DNA of 35,554 nt from Velamenicoccus sp964471325. GTDB taxonomy: Bacteria; Omnitrophota; Gorgyraeia; Velamenicoccales; Velamenicoccaceae. A program made the position numbers and the translations under genes. Below the pieces are notes generated by a model, which searched no databases, was not told the DNA's origin, and saw only the letters and a program-made list of their open reading frames with translations. Every line of letters starts with the position of its first letter. Position 1 is the first letter of the stretch. The stretch covers positions 1 to 35,554 of the forward strand of contig CAYYFL010000016.1 in NCBI GenBank assembly GCA_964471325.1, written 5' to 3'. Of the stretch, positions 1 to 7,004 are shown one piece after another.

Positions 1-112
1 CGGAGGTCTACCCTTTCTGGGTTAGACCCTCCGCTATGTGGTTACCCGACTCTATCGGATGAGTCGGCATGCCGCTTTCTGCGGCATGCGGAGGTCTACC
101 CTTTCTGGGTTA
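1..112. repeat. cluster of three hairpins with a 24-bp direct repeat
   Basis: The first 24 bases recur exactly at 89-112. Three hairpins follow one another: an imperfect one at 1-33 (GGTCTA...TAGACC with CGGAG/CTCCG at its base), one at 46-67 (CCGACTC/GAGTCGG), and a perfect 9-bp stem at 67-89 (GCATGCCGC/GCGGCATGC). The first and third carry the same TTTCT loop. No coding signal is convincing here. The function is unknown; it looks like a composite palindromic intergenic repeat downstream of ilvN. Confidence 0.75.
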
Positions 113-227
113 ACCCCGCGGTGTATCTTGAAAATTTATGTTGCCCGCCGAGACCTGGCCCGCTTTCCGGGCCGAGACGAGGCTGGTCGCAGACAGAAAT
201 TTTCAAGATGCAAACACAAGGGGTTAA
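110..227. repeat. long palindrome with TTAACCCC/GGGGTTAA ends
   Basis: The outer arms TTAACCCC (110-117) and GGGGTTAA (220-227) enclose a second pair of arms, ATCTTGAAAATTT and AAATTTTCAAGAT, and a central hairpin GGCCCG-CTTTC-CGGGCC. Read on the minus strand it is preceded by ACAAAA, as are the elements in front of metK and tsf. It is therefore listed as a possible diverged member of that family. It lies downstream of ilvN and has no T-run typical of a terminator. Confidence 0.6.
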
Positions 228-248
228 TGTTGATGTTTTGTAAATTTT

Positions 249-722
249 CTATATCGCTACCGCCACGCGCCCTGACCTGACAAGCTCCAGGACCTTAAAG
301 GCTTTCAACTCGCCAATAAGGTTCTTGACGTGATCGGCGTCCGCCGCCACCTCCACGACAAGGTAATCGTCTTTCTTAACGAGGACATCCGCCTTGGCGC
401 GCTTGATGATGCGGCGAAGCTGCGGCAGCGTCTTGGGATCGATGAGGACCTTGATGAACGCCAGCTCCCGCTCGACATAGGCCTTCTTGGTAAAGTCCGT
501 CACAGTGATGACGTCGATGAGCTTGTTGAGCTGCTTCTTGATCTGCTCTAAGATCCTCTCGTCCTCGGCATTGACGACGATCGTCATGCGCGAAACGCTC
601 GCGTCCTGGGTCTCGGAGACCGTCAGCGAATCGATGTTGTAGCCGCGGGCGGAAAACAACCCCGCCACCCGGGCCAGGACTCCGAACCTGTTTTCCACAA
701 GCACTGAAATTGTGTGTTTCAT
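249..722 (-). CDS. ilvN: acetolactate synthase small (regulatory) subunit
   Basis: This 157-residue protein is the normal length for IlvN. It has an N-terminal ACT domain (about residues 1-75, opening KHTISVLVENRFGVLARVAG, with GYNIDSLTVSET) and the C-terminal ALS_ss_C domain (about 80-155). By family knowledge it binds the catalytic subunit IlvB, stimulates it and confers valine feedback inhibition in isoleucine, valine and leucine synthesis. It is the last branched-chain gene of the minus-strand run ilvD-ilvB-ilvN in this window. An unrelated gene separates it from ilvB, where most genomes have the two adjacent. The ATG start at 722 matches the family N-terminus. Confidence 0.96.
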   Translation of the reverse strand: MKHTISVLVENRFGVLARVAGLFSARGYNIDSLTVSETQDASVSRMTIVVNAEDERILEQIKKQLNKLIDVITVTDFTKKAYVERELAFIKVLIDPKTLPQLRRIIKRAKADVLVKKDDYLVVEVAADADHVKNLIGELKAFKVLELVRSGRVAVAI

Positions 723-726
723 GGTT

Positions 727-768
727 TCGTAACTCGTAACTCGTAATTAGTAAATCGTAATTTATTTT
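727..768. repeat. left arm of inverted repeat flanking the four-helix-bundle gene
   Basis: An AT-rich iteration of GTAA-TCGTAA words. GTAACTCGTAAC at 729-740 is the exact reverse complement of GTTACGAGTTAC at 1146-1157, on the other side of the gene. The arm lies between the ilvN start and the end of the four-helix-bundle gene. Confidence 0.75.
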
Positions 769-1133
769 TGCTTCTCAATAGAACGGACCATCCCGTTAAT
801 CAGCTTTGCCACGTCTTCGCTTGTAGCATAAAGGGGCGCAAAAATTTTCTCGCCGATAAAATTCAAATCTCTGCTCAGAAATAAAAAATTTTGAAGCTCG
901 CTTACGGAACCTCTGGCATTGAGATAAAATCGAATCTTATCATTGTAATGATACCCGCTAAACCCCTCGGCGATATTGGCAGTTATAGACGGGGCCGCTC
1001 TTTTCATCTGGCTTACGATTCCGTACAATTCCTCATCGGGAAACGTCCTCGTTACCTTATAAATCTCCAATATAAAGGCATGCGCCTTTTTCCAAGCGTC
1101 AAGTTGCTGAAAACTTCTGATTTTCTCAACCAT
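762..1133 (-). CDS. four-helix-bundle protein (23S rRNA intervening-sequence protein family)
   Basis: This 123-residue, all-helical protein carries the family hallmarks: FQQLDAWKKAH near the N-terminus, then FPDEELYGIVSQMKRAAPSI and the signature TANIAEGFSG at about residues 52-61. Related genes are found inside intervening sequences of 23S rRNA and scattered through bacterial genomes; their biochemical role is not established. Here the gene lies between ilvB and ilvN and is bordered by inverted repeats (729-740 and 1146-1157). Its base composition is visibly more AT-rich than its neighbours. No Shine-Dalgarno sequence precedes the ATG. Together these suggest an inserted cassette rather than an amino-acid biosynthesis gene. 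Confidence 0.9.
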   Translation of the reverse strand: MVEKIRSFQQLDAWKKAHAFILEIYKVTRTFPDEELYGIVSQMKRAAPSITANIAEGFSGYHYNDKIRFYLNARGSVSELQNFLFLSRDLNFIGEKIFAPLYATSEDVAKLINGMVRSIEKQK

Positions 1134-1135
1134 TA

Positions 1136-1160
1136 CGAATTACTGGTTACGAGTTACTAA
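1136..1160. repeat. right arm of inverted repeat flanking the four-helix-bundle gene
   Basis: Contains GTTACGAGTTAC at 1146-1157, the exact inverse of 729-740, inside a longer imperfect match. It abuts the start of the four-helix-bundle gene on one side and the ilvB stop on the other. Confidence 0.75.
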
Positions 1161-1168
1161 CCCCGAGT

Positions 1169-2845
1169 TTACGCCATCCCTCCCAGCATACGATTTAAGG
1201 CCTCGCCTGCAGGCACCATAGGAAAGACGTTCTCTTCGGGCTCGATGACGAAATCCATCACCACCACGTTGGGCGTGGCCAGGGCTTCCTTGATCGCCGC
1301 GGCCACATCTTCTTTTTTCGTGATCCGCATGCCTTTGGCGCCGTAGGCCTCGGCGAGCTTCACGAAATCGGGGTTCTTCATCGGTGTATGGGAATACCGC
1401 TTGTTATAAAAAAGCTCCTGCCACTGGCGCACCATGCCGAGATAACTATTGTTCAAGATCGCGATCTTGACGGGCAGCTTGTTCTGCACGGCGGTGGCCA
1501 GCTCCTGGATGTTCATCTGGATCGAGCCGTCGCCCGCGATGTCGAAAACGACCTTTTCAGGGCGCCCCAGCTGGGCGCCTATGGCCGCCGGCAGGCCGAA
1601 TCCCATCGTGCCCAAGCCGCCGGACGAAATCCACGTGCGGGGATGGGCATGCTGATAAAAAAGACATGCCCACATCTGGTTCTGGCCCACTTCCGTGGCA
1701 ATAATGGCGTCTCCCTTCGTCAGCTCCTGGATCTTTTCAATGACGAACTGGGGCCGCAGGACACCGTCTTGTTTGTACGTCAACGGAAATTGCTTGCGCC
1801 ATTTATCTATCTGCGCCCGCCACGCGGTGGTATCTGGTTTCTTGCGGATATAGCCGATCAGGTCGCGCAGGACTTCCTTGGCGTCGCCGACGATCGGCAC
1901 GTCCACGCGGATGTTCTTGCTGATGGACGTCGGGTCGATATCGATGTGGATGATCTTGGCATGCGGCGCGAAGGCATCGATGCGCCCCGTCACGCGGTCG
2001 TCAAAACGCGCCCCGATCGCGATGATCAGGTCGGATTCCATGATCGCATGGTTGGCATAAGCCGTCCCATGCATCCCCAGCATCCCCAGGCACAAAGGGT
2101 GCGCGCCCGGAAAAGCCCCCAGGCCCATGAACGTCGTCGTCACCGGCATCTGGTTTTTTTCGGCGAGCACCTTGAGTTCCTCGCTGGCGTTCGACGAGAT
2201 GATGCCTCCGCCGATGTAGAGGATAGGACGCGAGGCCTTTTCAATCATCCGGGCGGCCTTCTTGATCTGTCCCGGATGCCCTTCAAAACGGGGTTGGTAG
2301 CTCCTTAAGAAAACCGATTCCGGCCACTCGAATTCCATCTTCGCATTCTGGACGTCCGACGGAAAATCAATCACGACCGGCCCCGGGCGGCCGGTGGAAG
2401 CGATATAGAACGCCTCGCGCACCGTCCGCGCCAGGTCTTTAATGTCCTTGACCAAAAAATTATGTTTGGTGATCGACCGCGTGATGCCTGTCACGTCGGA
2501 CTCCTGGAAAGCGTCGTTGCCGATCAAATACGTGCGGACCTGGCCCGTGATGGCGACCATGGGAATAGAATCCATAAAGGCATTCGCGATACCCGTCACC
2601 AGGTTTGTGGCCCCGGGGCCCGAGGTCGATATACAGACGCCCACCTTGCCGGTCGCGCGCGCGTAGCCGTCTGCGGCATGGGCCGCCCCCTGCTCGTGAC
2701 GCGTCAGGATGAACTTGATGTCCTTGACATCATACAAGGCATCGAACGTCTGGAGGATCTGGCCTCCTGGATAACCGAAGATCACCTCCACGCCTTCGCG
2801 CCTGAGGCATTCGATCAATATTTGTGCGCCATTCATTGTTGCCAT
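1169..2845 (-). CDS. ilvB: acetolactate synthase large (catalytic) subunit
   Basis: A 558-residue thiamine-diphosphate enzyme that condenses two pyruvates to 2-acetolactate, or pyruvate with 2-oxobutyrate, as the first common step of branched-chain amino acid synthesis. Visible motifs are the catalytic glutamate E51 in RHEQGAAHAADGYARATG, STSGPGATNL at 73-82, and the ThDP/Mg motif starting GDGS at 438-441 and ending NN at 465-466. Length and domain order (N-terminal PYR, central FAD-type, C-terminal PP) are normal. The start at 2845 (MATMNG) is 18 bases after the ilvD stop, so the two are probably cotranscribed and translationally coupled; the second ATG three codons in is also possible. Confidence 0.97.
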   Translation of the reverse strand: MATMNGAQILIECLRREGVEVIFGYPGGQILQTFDALYDVKDIKFILTRHEQGAAHAADGYARATGKVGVCISTSGPGATNLVTGIANAFMDSIPMVAITGQVRTYLIGNDAFQESDVTGITRSITKHNFLVKDIKDLARTVREAFYIASTGRPGPVVIDFPSDVQNAKMEFEWPESVFLRSYQPRFEGHPGQIKKAARMIEKASRPILYIGGGIISSNASEELKVLAEKNQMPVTTTFMGLGAFPGAHPLCLGMLGMHGTAYANHAIMESDLIIAIGARFDDRVTGRIDAFAPHAKIIHIDIDPTSISKNIRVDVPIVGDAKEVLRDLIGYIRKKPDTTAWRAQIDKWRKQFPLTYKQDGVLRPQFVIEKIQELTKGDAIIATEVGQNQMWACLFYQHAHPRTWISSGGLGTMGFGLPAAIGAQLGRPEKVVFDIAGDGSIQMNIQELATAVQNKLPVKIAILNNSYLGMVRQWQELFYNKRYSHTPMKNPDFVKLAEAYGAKGMRITKKEDVAAAIKEALATPNVVVMDFVIEPEENVFPMVPAGEALNRMLGGMA

Positions 2846-2863
2846 GAAACGTATCTCTTTGTA

Positions 2864-4522
2864 TTATAAAGCTTTAAGTATAGCTCCCTCGTCAGCCGAT
2901 GAAACCATCCGTGAATACCTCAACAGGTAGCCGCCGGTCACATTAGGAGCCGGGATCTTGACCTTTTTAAGCCTTGATTTTAACTCTTTTGCGGAGATTT
3001 TCAACTCTAATTTTCTCCTGGGCAGATCAATCAGGATTTCATCGCCGTTCTTGATGGCCGCAATAGGCCCCCGCTCGACCGCCTCCGGAGAGACATGGCC
3101 GATGCAGCAGCCTTGCGTGCCGCCCGAGAACCGGCCGTCCGTAATCAATGCCACGCTGTCCGCCAGCCCCATCCCCACAATGGCCGCGGTCGGCGCCAGC
3201 ATCTCGCGCATCCCCGGGCCTCCTTTAGGCCCTTCATAGCGGATCACGACAACCATGCCGGCCTTGATATCGCCGGAAAGGATCGCCTTCTGGGCGTCCT
3301 CTTCGCGCTCAAAGACCCTCGCCTTGCCTGTAAAGACGCTCATCGCCTCGCTGACGGCGGACTGTTTGACCACAGCGCCCCTGGGCGCCAGATTGCCGTG
3401 CAGGATGGCGATACCGCCCTCCTCGTGATACGCTTCGTCTATCGAACGAATAACATCCTCATCGCTGACCACGGCCCGGTCGGCGATCTGGTGCGTCGAA
3501 AGACCGCTCGCCGTCGGACAGACCGCGATCTTGCTCTTTAATCTTTTCATGACGGCGGGGATGCCTCCGGCATAATCCAGGTCTTCCATAAAATGTTTGC
3601 CGCCCGGCAGAAGATCGGTGATATGAGGCGTCTGCCTGCTCAAGCGATCGAAATCTTTCAGGCCTAAAGGCACGCCCGCTTCCCTGGCAATGGCCAACAG
3701 GTGCAGGACGGTATTGGTGGAGCCGCCCAGCGCCAGATCGATGCGGATGCCGTTCTCAAAAGCCTTGCGCGTCATGATCGAACGCGACGTTACATTCTTT
3801 TTCACCAGATCCACGATATTCTCGCCGGACTCTTCGGCAATACGGCGCTTCTTGGCGGAAACAGCCAGGGCCGTGGCGCACCCCGGCAGAGACATCCCCA
3901 TCGCCTCCGTAATGCAGGCCATCGTATTGGCCGTATACAAACCCTGGCAGGCGCCGGCGCCCGGACAGGACTCCATCTCAAAACAGGCCAGGTCTGCCTC
4001 GCCAATCTCGCCGCGTTTGAATTTTCCGACAACCTCAAAGGCGTCGCCCACCAAAGAAAGACGCTTGCCCTTATAGCGGCCGGAAAGCATAGGGCCGGCC
4101 GTCACGACGACCGTCGGGATGTCGAGGCGCGCCGCCGCCATCAGCATCCCCGGTGTGATCTTGTCGCAATTCGTCAGGCAGACCAGTCCGTCGAGGCTGT
4201 GGGCGTTGACAAAAGACTCCACAGAATCGGCGATCAACTCGCGCAACGCCAAAGGATAGCGCATACCGGGATGCCCCATGGCAACACCGTCACAGATGCC
4301 GGGAATTCCGAAGAAGAACGGAACGCCGCCGCCGGCGGCAATGCCGCGCTCGATAAAACGCTCCAGATCCCGCATGCCGATATGTCCGGGGATAATGTCG
4401 TTGAAACTCGTCGCCACCGCGATAAACGGCTTGGACATGTCCCTTCTGGAAACACCAGTGGCATGCAGCAACGCCCTGTGCGGCACGCGTTCAACACCTT
4501 TTTTGATGGCATCGGATCGCAT
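2864..4522 (-). CDS. ilvD: dihydroxy-acid dehydratase
   Basis: A 552-residue Fe-S enzyme converting 2,3-dihydroxy-3-methyl(iso)valerate to the 2-oxo acid in valine, isoleucine and leucine synthesis. Cluster and metal motifs are GICDG (C77, D78), TNCDK (C119, D120) and CPGAGACQGLYTANTMAC (C186, C192). The catalytic-serine segment ITDGRFSGG lies near the C-terminus. The early PCH/PCN cysteine of 2Fe-2S enzymes is replaced by PGH (45-47), as in methanogen-type enzymes, so a 4Fe-4S cluster is likely (inference). It is the first gene of the ilvD-ilvB-(insert)-ilvN run. GAGG lies 7 bases before the ATG, beside a small hairpin. Confidence 0.96.
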   Translation of the reverse strand: MRSDAIKKGVERVPHRALLHATGVSRRDMSKPFIAVATSFNDIIPGHIGMRDLERFIERGIAAGGGVPFFFGIPGICDGVAMGHPGMRYPLALRELIADSVESFVNAHSLDGLVCLTNCDKITPGMLMAAARLDIPTVVVTAGPMLSGRYKGKRLSLVGDAFEVVGKFKRGEIGEADLACFEMESCPGAGACQGLYTANTMACITEAMGMSLPGCATALAVSAKKRRIAEESGENIVDLVKKNVTSRSIMTRKAFENGIRIDLALGGSTNTVLHLLAIAREAGVPLGLKDFDRLSRQTPHITDLLPGGKHFMEDLDYAGGIPAVMKRLKSKIAVCPTASGLSTHQIADRAVVSDEDVIRSIDEAYHEEGGIAILHGNLAPRGAVVKQSAVSEAMSVFTGKARVFEREEDAQKAILSGDIKAGMVVVIRYEGPKGGPGMREMLAPTAAIVGMGLADSVALITDGRFSGGTQGCCIGHVSPEAVERGPIAAIKNGDEILIDLPRRKLELKISAKELKSRLKKVKIPAPNVTGGYLLRYSRMVSSADEGAILKAL

Positions 4523-4636
4523 AAATTGCCCTCGCTTTTTATCTGCAATTTACCCCCGCAGTTTCGTTTTGGTTCGCAACGCTCACCATAAGCGAAACAA
4601 AACGGCGGGGGTAAGCTCGTCCCGACACAAGGTCGG
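4523..4636. repeat. long intergenic hairpin upstream of ilvD
   Basis: Arms TTACCCCCGC (4550-4559) and GCGGGGGTAA (4605-4614) enclose GTTTTG/CAAAAC and TTCGC/GCGAA arms around a loop containing CTCACC. A smaller hairpin (AAATTGC 4523-4529, GCAATTT 4545-4551) directly abuts the ilvD start codon, and CCCGAC-ACAAG-GTCGGG lies at 4621-4636. The order (small hairpin next to the start, then a long palindrome with C-rich/G-rich ends) resembles the metK and tsf leaders. It could affect ilvD translation or simply be a palindromic repeat. Confidence 0.6.
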
Positions 4637-4643
4637 GCCTCGC

Positions 4644-5957
4644 CTAATCGTCTCCCTCGAACGCTTCAGCCTTCTTGTGATGCTCGGAGCCAAAGGCCGG
4701 CTTGACCTTCACCTCTTTGATAAACTGCTTCACCGCCTTGGCGGAATCCTTGATTTTTAACTGATCAAAGAGAAATGCGAATTTGGATTCCACCTCTTTG
4801 GCGATCTTGTCCCTGTCCTTGATGGACATGATGTCCTTCTTGAACGGCCCGAGCGCCTTCTTCCTTGATTTATAGAAGAACTGCTCGTCGGTCATGCCGG
4901 GCTTGAACTCGTTCTTGGCCTCGACCTTCAGCCAGTCATAGATCTTTTTCTTCAAGTCAGCCGGGAAGTGCGGGCTGTCGAAAACCATGTTCTGGAACTG
5001 CGTCGCCAGATGGACCTCTGCGGCGTCGAATTCCGGGAACTTGTGGAATTCGCTTTCCGGCAGCGTGGAGGCGCCGTGCTGGACGGAACCGGCCATCTTG
5101 AACTCTTTCTTGCAGACCTCGGAGATGATCTTTAAGACATTGAAATCGAGCTTCACCTTGGCGATCGTGCCGTCGGGCAGGACGGTGCCGCCATGACTCG
5201 TCCCCGTCTGGACGCTGATCTTGGAAATACCCTCCATGCCAGCCGGGAGCTTCTGTTGATAGAGTTTCATGAAAGCGCGCATGTCTTCAGGGGTCGAATT
5301 TTTGCTGCCGACCTCGCCGATCTCGCCGCCGACGGAAACCGTAATGCCTTTCGGCTGGATGGTGCGGATATACGCGGTCAGTTCCGCGCAGATCTCGGAA
5401 TTCAGCTTCTGCTGGGCCAGGAGATCTTCTTTACTCAAGTCCACGACGGTGGAACTGTCGATATCGATATTATAGAAACCCGCCTCGATCGCTTCCTTGA
5501 TCAGTTTCTTCAGGCTCTCGACTTCCTTCTGGGGGTCTGCCTGGTAATTCTTGGCGTTGACCTGGAAATGGTCGCCCTGGATGAAGACCGGGCCCTGATA
5601 TCCCTCGCGCACTGCCGCGGCCAGGATCACGCTCGTATACTCCAGAGGCTTCTGGTCGGTGTAGCCCATCTCGGAACGGGCGATCTCAAAAACGAACGCG
5701 CCCGCGTTGATCTTCATGGCCTCCCTGAAAATGGCGCGCGCCATGTCGTACGTCAATGTGCGCAGGTTCATGGCAGGGACCGTGTAGCCGCCCTGTTTGC
5801 CCTCGCCGCGGGCCCTATATAAATCGTGGATGGAAGCCGGATACACTCCCTGCGCGAACGCCTCGTCCCATATCGCGTTGACCGCCTCCGCCTTTTTATT
5901 CGCGTCGGACCCGACGACCACATCCATCACCAAAGCATCCATTTTCTTGCTGTCCAT
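4644..5957 (-). CDS. class II fructose-bisphosphate aldolase family protein
   Basis: A 437-residue zinc-dependent aldolase-family enzyme, expected to split or form fructose 1,6-bisphosphate in glycolysis and gluconeogenesis. Visible features are FIQGDHFQVN (metal-binding His after the catalytic Asp), NIDIDSSTVVDLS, GGEIGEVGSKNSTPED, TGTSHGGTVLPDG and AGSVQHGASTLPES, matching the class II order of ligands and phosphate-binding glycines. I chose the ATG at 5957 (MDSKKMD) over one 13 codons upstream because AAGGAG stands 8 bases before it. The acidic, lysine-rich C-terminal tail makes it longer than the usual 300-350 residues. It follows pfkA by 51 bases. Another sugar-bisphosphate specificity in the family cannot be excluded. 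Confidence 0.85.
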   Translation of the reverse strand: MDSKKMDALVMDVVVGSDANKKAEAVNAIWDEAFAQGVYPASIHDLYRARGEGKQGGYTVPAMNLRTLTYDMARAIFREAMKINAGAFVFEIARSEMGYTDQKPLEYTSVILAAAVREGYQGPVFIQGDHFQVNAKNYQADPQKEVESLKKLIKEAIEAGFYNIDIDSSTVVDLSKEDLLAQQKLNSEICAELTAYIRTIQPKGITVSVGGEIGEVGSKNSTPEDMRAFMKLYQQKLPAGMEGISKISVQTGTSHGGTVLPDGTIAKVKLDFNVLKIISEVCKKEFKMAGSVQHGASTLPESEFHKFPEFDAAEVHLATQFQNMVFDSPHFPADLKKKIYDWLKVEAKNEFKPGMTDEQFFYKSRKKALGPFKKDIMSIKDRDKIAKEVESKFAFLFDQLKIKDSAKAVKQFIKEVKVKPAFGSEHHKKAEAFEGDD

Positions 5958-6008
5958 TCTTACGACTCCTTTCACATCGGATGAGTTCTCGCTCAAAAAC
6001 GGCGAAAG

Positions 6009-6974
6009 CTAAGTTAACAGTTTAATCAATCTTAAATCTTCTTTCGTGTCGAACGTCACGGGCCTCAGCGCCTCCTCGAAATCCACGGCGTGGATCTGGT
6101 CGCATTTGATGCCGACGGCCACGCCGTTGACGCCTTTGACCAAAAGCTCCACCGCCGCCGCGCCCAGGCGGTTGCCGAGGATACGGTCTTCAGCCGTCGG
6201 ACATCCGCCGCGCTGGATGTGCCCCAAAACGACGACGCGGGTCTCCAGATCCGTGATCTCCGTGATCTGACGGGCCAGCTCCGTCCCTTTGATCGCCCCC
6301 TCGGCCACCACGATGATCCAGCTCGCCTTTCCCCTGATGTAGCCCTCGGTGATCTCGTGGCAGATATCTTGAATGTCGAACTTCACCTCCGGGATCAGGA
6401 CCTGCTCGGCGCCGCCGGCCAAAGCCGACTTGAGCGCAATATAGCCGCTGTGATGCCCCATCACCTCGACGACAAAAATCCTCTCCATGGAATTAACGGT
6501 ATCCTTGATCTTATCGATGGCGTCAAGCGCCGTCTCGACCGCCGTATCCGAACCGATGGTCCTGTCCGTCCCGTTCAAATCGTTGTCAATGGTCCCCGGC
6601 AGGCCCACGCAAGGAATATGCCACTCGCGGGAGAGGACCTGCGCGCCGCGATAGCTGCCGTCGCCGCCGATGACGACAAGCGCGTCGATAGAGTTACGCT
6701 GCAGGATCTCAGCAGCCCTCTTCTGGCCGTCTTTAGTCATAAACTCGGGGCACCGTGATGTCTTCAGGATCGTGCCTCCGCGGTTGATGATGTTCGACAC
6801 CGAGCGATGGGTCAAGGGCTTGAGATCGTCGTTGATCAATCCCGTGTAGCCGCGGAAGATACCGTAAACTTCCAGCTTATGGGCAAAGGCCGTGCGCACG
6901 ACCCCGCGGATGGCCGCGTTCATCCCAGGGGCATCACCGCCGCTGGTCAAGACTGCGATACGCTTCAACGCCAT
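6009..6974 (-). CDS. pfkA: ATP-dependent 6-phosphofructokinase
   Basis: A 321-residue enzyme phosphorylating fructose 6-phosphate to fructose 1,6-bisphosphate. It shows TSGGDAPGMNA (10-20), GGDGS (103-107, the glycine typical of ATP use rather than the GGDD of pyrophosphate enzymes), catalytic GTIDND (127-132, D130), the substrate motif MGHHSGYIAL and GHIQRGG. Length is that of bacterial PfkA. GAAGGAG precedes the ATG at 6974. It lies between the DUF4139 gene (30-base gap) and the aldolase gene (51-base gap), so the kinase and aldolase steps are probably coexpressed. Confidence 0.97.
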   Translation of the reverse strand: MALKRIAVLTSGGDAPGMNAAIRGVVRTAFAHKLEVYGIFRGYTGLINDDLKPLTHRSVSNIINRGGTILKTSRCPEFMTKDGQKRAAEILQRNSIDALVVIGGDGSYRGAQVLSREWHIPCVGLPGTIDNDLNGTDRTIGSDTAVETALDAIDKIKDTVNSMERIFVVEVMGHHSGYIALKSALAGGAEQVLIPEVKFDIQDICHEITEGYIRGKASWIIVVAEGAIKGTELARQITEITDLETRVVVLGHIQRGGCPTAEDRILGNRLGAAAVELLVKGVNGVAVGIKCDQIHAVDFEEALRPVTFDTKEDLRLIKLLT

Positions 6975-7004
6975 ATTTTCTCCTTCATCAACTTATGACC
7001 GCCT

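Noticed and set aside
38..280. 80-codon reading frame at the left edge
   Set aside because: It runs through hairpins and palindromes, has an atypical composition and no recognisable domain.
1388..2308. 306-codon plus-strand reading frame antisense to ilvB
   Set aside because: Arg/His/Asp-rich shadow of a well-supported minus-strand gene; no motifs or ribosome site.
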